A DNA stretch of 28,235 nucleotides from a virus, in IMG/VR virus record IMGVR_UViG_3300049740_002247, positions 1-28,235 of that record; one strand, written 5' to 3'. Below are positions 21,960-28,235 of the stretch, piece by piece; the stretch's first letter is position 1; the number at the start of each line of letters is the position of its first letter. The notes below the pieces were generated by a model. That model was given only the letters and a program-made list of their open reading frames with translations, was not told where the DNA came from and made no database searches. The position numbers were made by a program, and so were the translations under genes.

Positions 21960-22234
21960 AAGATGTAAATGAAATAAAAGAAAGAATCATAAAGGCTGGG
22001 CATGAAGCTGTCAACCAGCTCATAAAGGTTGCGGAAGAGGAGATCATAAAACCAGATCCAGATGATGAGCTCGCTGCAGATAGGTTAAAAAATGCTGCAG
22101 CTACAAAAAAACTAGCGATATTCGATGCTTTTGAAATACTTAACAGAATTGAGAACGAAAAGAACTTGATAGAGAATCCAGAAGAGGAAAAAACAAATTT
22201 AACAGGTGGTTTTGCAGAACGAAGATCTAAATAA
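21956..22234 (+). CDS. Candidate small terminase or accessory protein (92 aa)
   Basis: ATG 21956 overlaps the preceding stop as ATGA; the upstream ATG 21944 in the same frame is less likely. The protein is helical and acidic: EIKERIIKAGHEAVNQLIKV, then DPDDELAADRLKNAAATKKL, then AIFDAFEILNRIENEKN. The ADxLKNAAATKKLAIFDAFEIL segment looks family-specific. Its size, all-helical build and position directly upstream of TerL (29-base overlap) make it the best small-terminase candidate in the window, but no DNA-binding motif is obvious. Confidence 0.83.
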   Translation: MKDVNEIKERIIKAGHEAVNQLIKVAEEEIIKPDPDDELAADRLKNAAATKKLAIFDAFEILNRIENEKNLIENPEEEKTNLTGGFAERRSK

Positions 22235-24458
22235 TTTAGGTGTTGTACTAAAGGACTTTATACCAAAAAAGATCTTAGATGACACAAACAAAAAAAAGGG
22301 GTTCCGTTATGGATACAATCCTGATATAGATGCTGTAGTTATATCCAAAGATGGTACGATAGGAGATGTAGTCAGAATTAATCATTTAAACATAGCTCTT
22401 CCAAAAAAACCTGCAGATATTCATAAAAGGGCAGTTAAACGGAAAGATCAGTTCTGGGAAGCATCTGAGTATCCGAAACAACTACGCCCATTACAGACCA
22501 TATTTCAGTGGAATGAAATGCCCCGTGATTTCAAAGAAACATGGGTTCCTTATATCGAAAAGGTGTTTAACTACAGAGAGAATGGTTATTGGTTTTACAA
22601 CAAAGGAACGCCAACGTACATTACAGGGAGTCATTATATGTACCTACAATGGACTAAAATTGATATAGGTAAGCCGGAGTACAGGGAGTCAAATAGAATA
22701 TTTTTTATATTCTGGGAAGCGTGTAAAGCAGATTCTAGGTGTTATGGAATGTGTTACTTAAAGAACAGGAGATCTGGGTTTTCATTTATGTCATCAGCTG
22801 AAGCCGTCAATCAAGCCACCATAACATCAGATGCTAGGTTTGGGATATTGTCAAAGACGGGTGCTGATGCAAAAAAAATGTTTACAGATAAAGTTGTACC
22901 TATATCTGTTAACTACCCATTTTTTTTCAAACCAATTCAGGATGGTATGGATAGGCCGAAGTCTGAGTTAGCCTATAGAGTTCCTGCATCAAAACTCACA
23001 AGAAAATCAATAGCTAACACAAACATTATTAGTGACTTACAGGGACTAGATACCACAATAGATTGGAAGAATACAGGGGACAACAGTTACGATGGTGAAA
23101 AACTTGCACTTCTTGTTCACGATGAAAGTGGTAAGTGGGAAAAGCCAGATAACATACTAAACAATTGGAGGGTTACCAAAACATGTTTGAGGCTTGGTAG
23201 TAGGGTTATCGGTAAGTGCATGATGGGATCAACAAGTAATGCTTTAGATAAAGGTGGAAACAACTTTAAAAAACTGTTTTATGACTCTGACCCCACAACA
23301 CGCAACTCAAACGGACAAACCAAAAGTGGCATGTATAGCTTGTTTATTCCTATGGAGTGGAACATGGAGGGGTTTATAGATAAGTATGGGCAACCTGTTT
23401 TAGAGACACCAGATTCGCCAATAACCAGCGTAAATGGTGATGACATTCACCAAAGCGCATTACAATATTGGCAAAACGAAGTGGATAGTCTCAAAAATGA
23501 TCCAGATGCATTAAATGAATTTTACCGTCAATTCCCACGTACTGAGTCACATGCGTTTAGAGACGAGTCAAAGAACACCTTATTTAATTTGACAAGAATA
23601 TATGAGCAGATAGATTACAACGATTCATTTGCTATCAAATCAAGTGTAAGTAGGGGAAACTTTTACTGGAAGAATGGTCAAAGGGATACAGAAGTTGTGT
23701 TTTCTCCTGATAGAAAAGGTCGGTTTTTTTTAAGTTGGATACCATCCAAAGAAATGATGAACAATGTAGAGGAAAGAAACGGACGTAAGTTCCCTGGTAA
23801 CGCTCATATAGGAGCCTTTGGTTGTGACTCATATGATATATCGGGAACAGTTGGTGGTGGTGGATCAAAAGGATCTTTGCATGGAATGACTAAATTTCAC
23901 ATGGATGACGCTCCAACTAATATGTTTTTCCTAGAATACATATCCAGACCTCCAACAGCAGAGATATTTTATGAAGATGTGTTAATGGCTTTACATTTTT
24001 ATGGCATGCCAATTCTTGTCGAAAACAACAAACCTAGATTACTATATTATCTCAAGGACAGGGGTTACAGGCCTTTTTCTATAAATAGACCAGATAAACA
24101 TAAAAACATACTGTCAAGAGCAGAAAAAGAGCTCGGTGGCATACCTTCATCTCAATCCGTAATTTCTGTACATGCAGAAGGTATAGAAAGCTTTATTCAA
24201 ACTCATGTTGGTGTGATAAAAGACGAAAGAGATACGGACTTTGGAAGTTGTGGAAATATGTTTTTTAATAGAACTTTGTTGGATTGGGCAAACTATGATA
24301 TAAATAACAGAACCAGGTTTGATGCCACAGTAAGTTCGGGTTTTGCGATTATGGCAAATCAAACGACAAAGAATAACAGACAAGAAAAACGTAATCAAAT
24401 AAATCTTAACTTTGCAAAATACAGTAACAAAGGTTTTGTTAGTGAAATTATTAGGTGA
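22206..24458 (+). CDS. terL: Terminase large subunit (750 aa)
   Basis: The packaging motor ATPase and headful nuclease. GTG start at 22206, overlapping the preceding gene by 29 bases. NGYWFYNKGTPTYITGSHYM (about 129-148) is the N-terminal signature shared with crAss-like and related TerL. A deviant Walker A KNRRSGFS at 186-193 has the lysine at the start. Walker B is LALLVHDE with Asp306-Glu307, and the coupling motif is MMGSTSN at 339-345. The RNase H-like nuclease acids are Asp541 (FGCDSYD), Glu606 (ILVENN) and Asp706 (TRFDATVSSG). The length is in the large class typical of Bacteroidetes phages. The portal gene follows, with its ATG two bases after this stop. Confidence 0.94.
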   Translation: MVLQNEDLNNLGVVLKDFIPKKILDDTNKKKGFRYGYNPDIDAVVISKDGTIGDVVRINHLNIALPKKPADIHKRAVKRKDQFWEASEYPKQLRPLQTIFQWNEMPRDFKETWVPYIEKVFNYRENGYWFYNKGTPTYITGSHYMYLQWTKIDIGKPEYRESNRIFFIFWEACKADSRCYGMCYLKNRRSGFSFMSSAEAVNQATITSDARFGILSKTGADAKKMFTDKVVPISVNYPFFFKPIQDGMDRPKSELAYRVPASKLTRKSIANTNIISDLQGLDTTIDWKNTGDNSYDGEKLALLVHDESGKWEKPDNILNNWRVTKTCLRLGSRVIGKCMMGSTSNALDKGGNNFKKLFYDSDPTTRNSNGQTKSGMYSLFIPMEWNMEGFIDKYGQPVLETPDSPITSVNGDDIHQSALQYWQNEVDSLKNDPDALNEFYRQFPRTESHAFRDESKNTLFNLTRIYEQIDYNDSFAIKSSVSRGNFYWKNGQRDTEVVFSPDRKGRFFLSWIPSKEMMNNVEERNGRKFPGNAHIGAFGCDSYDISGTVGGGGSKGSLHGMTKFHMDDAPTNMFFLEYISRPPTAEIFYEDVLMALHFYGMPILVENNKPRLLYYLKDRGYRPFSINRPDKHKNILSRAEKELGGIPSSQSVISVHAEGIESFIQTHVGVIKDERDTDFGSCGNMFFNRTLLDWANYDINNRTRFDATVSSGFAIMANQTTKNNRQEKRNQINLNFAKYSNKGFVSEIIR

Positions 24459-24460
24459 TT

Positions 24461-26902
24461 ATGATAAATAAGCCGAAGTTCATTTCAGGCAGTGGTTTTC
24501 CTAATCAATTTGTGTCAGACATAGAGAAGGATACGTATGAGTATGGTCTCCGTGTTGGGCATGCTATTGAGTCCGAATGGTTCGCAAGAGACCACGGTAG
24601 TAGTATATATGGGGAAATAAGATCTGAATATTTAACTAGAAGATTGTACGCTAGAGGGCAGCAGCCTGTTGATAAGTACAAAAACGAATTATCCGTCAAT
24701 GGCGATCTTTCTTATTTAAACCTTGATTGGACACCCGTCCCTATCATTCCTAAGTTTGTAGATGTTGTAGTCAATGGCATATCTAATAGGCTATTAGATG
24801 TTAAAGTTGAAGCAGTAGATGATTTGTCTTCTATGAAAAGGGAGATGTTTAAAAGGGATATGCAATCAGATATGTCAGCAAAACCTGTGCTGTCTATGAT
24901 AAAGCAAAATACAGGAGTTGATGCATTTTTATTTCCACAAGAAGAAATACCAGAGACTGATGAGGAATTAGGGCTGTATATGGATCTTAAGTATAAGCAA
25001 GGCGTGGAGGTTGCTGAAGAGGCAGCTATTAAAACCATTTTAGAGCTTAACGAATACGACGAGCTAAAAAGAAGAATAGACGAAGATAATGTTGTTCTTG
25101 GTATTTCAGCTATGAAACACTCTTTTGACCCTCACCACGGTGTTCGTCTAGAGTATGTTGATCCTGTAAATTTTGTATACTCACCAACTGAAGACCCAAA
25201 TTTTAGAGATTGTTATTACTTCGGAGAGGTAAAATCTGTACATGTTACAGAGATAAAAAAAATAAATCCAAGTCTTACACAGGAAGAAATAGAGGAAATA
25301 TCAAAACTTGCAAGTAGGTTTGATGGTTACAGAAGCACACAGAACCTTCAGAGTCAGAGTGGTTTAGATAAATCTAACGTTAGTCTTCTTTACTTTTGCT
25401 ACAAAACAGATCGTGAAGTTGTATACAAGGTTAAGCAAAACCAAAACGGTGGCGAAAAGCCGTTAAAAAAAGACGGTAACTTTAACCCTCCTAAGACAGA
25501 ACAAGCTAGATTTACAAGGGTAGCAAGAAGGATAGACGTATGGTATGAAGGTGTGCTTGTTTTAGGAACAAATCATTTATTAAAGTGGGGAGTAATGAGT
25601 AATATGGTTAGGCCAAAATCGGCTTTTCAAAAAGCTCTACCCCCATATATTGCATCTGCCATAAAAATGTCAAAAGGTAATGTAGATTCTTTAGTCAAAA
25701 GAATGATCCCTTTTGCTGACCAAATACAATTAACACACCTAAAACTACAACAGGTCGTTGCGAAAATGATACCAGATGGTGTGTTTATTGATGCTGATGG
25801 TTTAAATAGTGTAGACCTTGGTAATGGGGCGTCTTATAACCCTTCTGAAGCCCTATCTATGTATTTCCAAACAGGTAGTGTTATCGGTAGAAGTTACACG
25901 GAGGACGGTGACTTTAACAACGCTCGAGTTCCTATCCAAGAGTTAACTAGCAGTGGATCAAATGCTAAGATCGCAAGTCTTATTAATATGTACAACTACC
26001 AGCTCAACATGATTAGAGCTGTAACGGGCATCAATGAGGCGAGAGACGGAAGCAACCCTGATCAATATGCTCTTGTAGGTTTACAAAAACTAGCTGCCTT
26101 AAATAGTAATACAGCAACAAGACACGTTATTCAGTCTGGTATATTCCTAACAAAAAGGCTTGCAGAAGCTATATCTTACAGAATATCCGATATACTAGAG
26201 TATGCTGATTTCTCTGAAGACTTTGCGAAGATGATAGGGAAAAATAATTTTGAAATTGTTCAAGAAGTAAAATCACTTCATCTACATGACTTTGGTATAT
26301 TCATTGAAATTGAGCCTGATGAAGAAGAAAGACAAATGTTGGAGCAAAATATTCAGCAATCGATTCAATCAGGACAGATAGGCTTAGAGGATGCTATTGA
26401 TATTCGCAGCATAAAAGATATTACTCTTGCAAACAGTTTACTGAAGATACGTAAGGTAAGAAAAGAGAAGAAAGAGATGGAAAAGCAACAAGCAGCCATC
26501 CAGATGCAGACTCAATCAAATACTCAATCTGCTCAAGCTGCTTCTCAATCAAGAATGCAGGAAGAACAATTTAAAACTCAATCTGAATCTCAGATGGAGC
26601 AAATGAAAGCGGAGTTAGAGTTGCAACGTATGCAAGCAAAACAGCAACTTGACGCAGAGATGTTAAAACTTAAGCATCAATTCGACCTAGAACTAAAACA
26701 AGCGGAAGCTAATATTTTTAAGGGCAGAGAGGAGTATAAAGAGAATCGTAAAGATAACAGAACAGACAAGCAAGCCTCTCAACAGAGTAAATTAATTAGA
26801 CAACGCAAAGATAACACGCCTCCTGTTGATTTCGAAAAGGAAGGTGAAAACTCTGATGTTTTAGCTAACTTTAGAAATATGATGGGTCAAGAAAACGCAT
26901 AG
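24461..26902 (+). CDS. Portal protein (813 aa)
   Basis: The dodecameric DNA gateway. ATG 24461 (MINKPKF), two bases after the terL stop, is preferred to GTG 24455. The N-terminal half (EYLTRRLYARGQQPVDKYKN, SYLNLDWTPVPIIPKFVDVV, VNGISNRLLDVKVEAVD) is typical of the large portals of crAss-like and related phages. A central part (KMSKGNVDSLVKRMIPFADQ, INEARDGSNPDQYALVGLQK) corresponds to the portal stem and crown. The last 150 residues are a Gln-rich coiled coil (MQEEQFKTQSESQMEQMKAE) and a charged tail, a common portal ending. The position between terL and the scaffold/capsid genes confirms the call. Confidence 0.92.
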   Translation: MINKPKFISGSGFPNQFVSDIEKDTYEYGLRVGHAIESEWFARDHGSSIYGEIRSEYLTRRLYARGQQPVDKYKNELSVNGDLSYLNLDWTPVPIIPKFVDVVVNGISNRLLDVKVEAVDDLSSMKREMFKRDMQSDMSAKPVLSMIKQNTGVDAFLFPQEEIPETDEELGLYMDLKYKQGVEVAEEAAIKTILELNEYDELKRRIDEDNVVLGISAMKHSFDPHHGVRLEYVDPVNFVYSPTEDPNFRDCYYFGEVKSVHVTEIKKINPSLTQEEIEEISKLASRFDGYRSTQNLQSQSGLDKSNVSLLYFCYKTDREVVYKVKQNQNGGEKPLKKDGNFNPPKTEQARFTRVARRIDVWYEGVLVLGTNHLLKWGVMSNMVRPKSAFQKALPPYIASAIKMSKGNVDSLVKRMIPFADQIQLTHLKLQQVVAKMIPDGVFIDADGLNSVDLGNGASYNPSEALSMYFQTGSVIGRSYTEDGDFNNARVPIQELTSSGSNAKIASLINMYNYQLNMIRAVTGINEARDGSNPDQYALVGLQKLAALNSNTATRHVIQSGIFLTKRLAEAISYRISDILEYADFSEDFAKMIGKNNFEIVQEVKSLHLHDFGIFIEIEPDEEERQMLEQNIQQSIQSGQIGLEDAIDIRSIKDITLANSLLKIRKVRKEKKEMEKQQAAIQMQTQSNTQSAQAASQSRMQEEQFKTQSESQMEQMKAELELQRMQAKQQLDAEMLKLKHQFDLELKQAEANIFKGREEYKENRKDNRTDKQASQQSKLIRQRKDNTPPVDFEKEGENSDVLANFRNMMGQENA

Positions 26903-26912
26903 TTTTTTTTAA

Positions 26913-26920
26913 TAATTTTG
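26913..26920 (+). promoter_or_regulatory. Putative -7 box upstream of scaffold and capsid genes
   Basis: TAATTTTG followed by TA fits TAnnTTTG and lies 27 bases before ATG 26948 in a 45-base gap that starts with a T-run (26903-26910). A separate strong promoter for scaffold and capsid would make sense, but the spacing is longer than at the other boxes and no -33 element is visible. Confidence 0.33.
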
Positions 26921-26947
26921 TACCATAAAATTTAATATAATATTATT

Positions 26948-28105
26948 ATGAGTGATGTAAATCAGGACGTTGATTTTAAAGTCGATTTGTCTAAACCTCC
27001 TGTAAAAGAGGAGGAGGCAAAAGTCCAAGAACCAGAGACAACTGAAGCAGAGCCTCAAAAGGAGGAAGTTGCTGATGTGAAGGAAGAAAATACAGTTGAG
27101 CAAAAAGAAGAGGAGGTTGTAGAAGAACAACAGCCCGAAGCAACTGAGACAGAGCCAAAGGAAGGAAAGCCACAGGAGCTCAAAAAAGAAGACATTGTAA
27201 ATGATTATCTAACAGATAGATATCAGATTAATGCAAAAGAATTAGAAGACGTTCTTTCAAATAATGAAGAAGTACTAGACCTTCCAGAGGAAGTTGAAAA
27301 GTACCTGCAATACAAGGAACAAACCAATCGTGGTTTGAAGGATTTTGTTAAAGCTAACGAAGATGTTAGTGAGTATGAAGATCAAGCTTTGTTGCGTGAG
27401 TACTACATGCAAACTAACCCAGAGCTAGATGACAATGATATTAGCTATCTAATCAACGAAAAATATGAAGTTGATGAAAATGTCGATACAGAAAGCGATA
27501 GGAAAAGGAAGAGTTTAGAGAAAAAGCAAGAGCTGCATAGAGCAAAAGAGTATTTTAACAATATAAAGGAAAAATACAAAGCACCACTTGAGTCAAGTAT
27601 GGATGCTTTTCCTGACGATGTTAAAAATGCTGTTGAGTTCTACCAGCAATATAATGATGAGGCTGCAAACAAAGAAAAACTGTCTAATGAGCAAAGAAAA
27701 ATATTTGAGCAGAAGACATCAAGTTTTTTTAATGATAAATTCAAAGGTTTTGAATATAATCTCGGCGAGAAAACTGTGACCTACAAGCCAAAAAGCGTTA
27801 ACGAAGTTGCCAAAAATCAATCAGATTTGAACAACTTCATACAACGTTTTGTGGATGAAAAAGGTTTCTTGAAGGACGCTAATAAATATCATCAATCTTT
27901 ACACATGGCTATGAACCCAGAGTCTTATGCTAAGTTCTTTTATGAGCAAGGTAAAGCCGATGCGGTTAATGAAGTGGTCAAGGATGGAAAGAATATTGAT
28001 ATGAATGTGCGCACAAACGTTGATTCATCGAAACCTGGATCTAAATTTAAGGTTGTAGATAGCAGCCAAGGGTTTGGATCTGGACTTAAGATAAAAAAAA
28101 GATAA
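26948..28105 (+). CDS. Probable scaffolding/head assembly protein (385 aa)
   Basis: A soluble, very acidic protein. Residues 1-80 are a Glu/Pro-rich disordered stretch (VKEEEAKVQEPETTEAEPQK). The rest is charged alpha-helix: EKYLQYKEQTNRGLKDFVKA, DQALLREYYMQTNPELDDND, ISYLINEKYEVDEN, RKSLEKKQELHRAKEYFNNI. The short basic C-terminus SSQGFGSGLKIKKR could bind capsid, as in other scaffolds. An acidic helical protein between portal and capsid is the standard place for a scaffold. I recall 'YLxYKExTxRGLxDFxKxN' in crAss-like relatives. The function is inferred from order and composition. Confidence 0.84.
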   Translation: MSDVNQDVDFKVDLSKPPVKEEEAKVQEPETTEAEPQKEEVADVKEENTVEQKEEEVVEEQQPEATETEPKEGKPQELKKEDIVNDYLTDRYQINAKELEDVLSNNEEVLDLPEEVEKYLQYKEQTNRGLKDFVKANEDVSEYEDQALLREYYMQTNPELDDNDISYLINEKYEVDENVDTESDRKRKSLEKKQELHRAKEYFNNIKEKYKAPLESSMDAFPDDVKNAVEFYQQYNDEAANKEKLSNEQRKIFEQKTSSFFNDKFKGFEYNLGEKTVTYKPKSVNEVAKNQSDLNNFIQRFVDEKGFLKDANKYHQSLHMAMNPESYAKFFYEQGKADAVNEVVKDGKNIDMNVRTNVDSSKPGSKFKVVDSSQGFGSGLKIKKR

Positions 28106-28131
28106 TTAAAAACCTTAAAACACATTAAAAA

Positions 28132-28235
28132 ATGGCACAATCTATTACTTTTAATGGAAGTGGAGCTGTCGCAGGATCTACTTCATTAACACCCGCTCCA
28201 GGGAAGTCGTTATCCAATGATAACTACCTTTCTAA
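28132..28235 (+). CDS. Probable major capsid protein, 5' end only
   Basis: ATG 28132, 26 bases after the scaffold-like gene, opens a frame that runs off the window after 34 codons (MAQSITFNGSGAVAGSTSLT then PAPGKSLSNDNYLS). The Gly/Ser/Thr-rich start resembles the N-arm of a capsid protein, and the position after terL, portal and scaffold is where the major capsid gene belongs. There is too little sequence to confirm a fold. Confidence 0.6.
   Translation, partial: MAQSITFNGSGAVAGSTSLTPAPGKSLSNDNYLS

Noticed and set aside
1-28235. tRNA genes or integration functions
   Set aside because: No cloverleaf-like or CCA-ending segment, integrase or att-like duplication was noticed by eye; most of the window is dense coding sequence.

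Overview
This AT-rich window is part of the structural and lysis region of a tailed double-stranded DNA phage that probably infects a (likely marine) member of the Bacteroidetes/Flavobacteriia. The phage assignment rests on a terminase large subunit, a portal, a scaffold-like protein, the start of a probable major capsid gene, tail fibres, a holin and an endolysin. The host inference rests on repeated TAnnTTTG promoter -7 boxes, on signal peptides ending in AQA/AQ, on a Fib_succ_major (FISUMP)-type domain, and on the absence of obvious Shine-Dalgarno sites. The TerL-portal-scaffold-capsid order and the proteins just upstream of it recall crAss-like and other Bacteroidetes phages; that relationship is an impression from memory and was not tested. 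All genes but one lie on the + strand, and no gap exceeds about 120 bases.

Layout. 1-150: a small unknown ORF. 269-2865: a phage GroEL, an overlapping GroES, and an HTH protein. 2837-3331 (minus): a winged-helix, MarR-like regulator, the only minus-strand gene, divergent from the next block. 3399-5068: a tightly coupled run of small Lys/Arg-rich proteins plus a two-TM coiled-coil protein. 5072-10530: a 1397-aa fibre with YadA-like modules and a FISUMP-domain fibre or adhesin. 10533-11706: four more small proteins, mostly basic. 11708-14533: an envelope/lysis cassette with a TM coiled-coil protein, an exported thioredoxin-like protein without CXXC, an outer-membrane beta-barrel, a possible 11-residue four-cysteine peptide, an M15 endolysin, a 3TM-type holin and a 41-aa basic protein. 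14580-20838: three further fibre genes and two accessory proteins. 20926-28235: the head and packaging block, with a coiled-coil protein, a small conserved-looking protein, a protein that reads as two GroES-like folds in tandem, a TerS candidate, TerL, portal, scaffold-like protein and the start of the capsid gene.

How they may work together. The chaperonin pair probably folds phage structural proteins such as capsid or the very large fibres. The packaging block builds and fills the head. The two fibre clusters supply alternative or composite adsorption devices. The lysis cassette attacks the inner membrane and peptidoglycan, and its two exported proteins may act at or remodel the outer membrane. 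The most unusual items are the chaperonin pair plus a third, duplicated GroES-like protein; the exported thioredoxin-like and beta-barrel pair within the lysis genes; the CxxCxxCxxC micro-ORF; the unusually large set of small basic proteins; and a consistent geometry of -7 box to start codon that outlines the transcription units.
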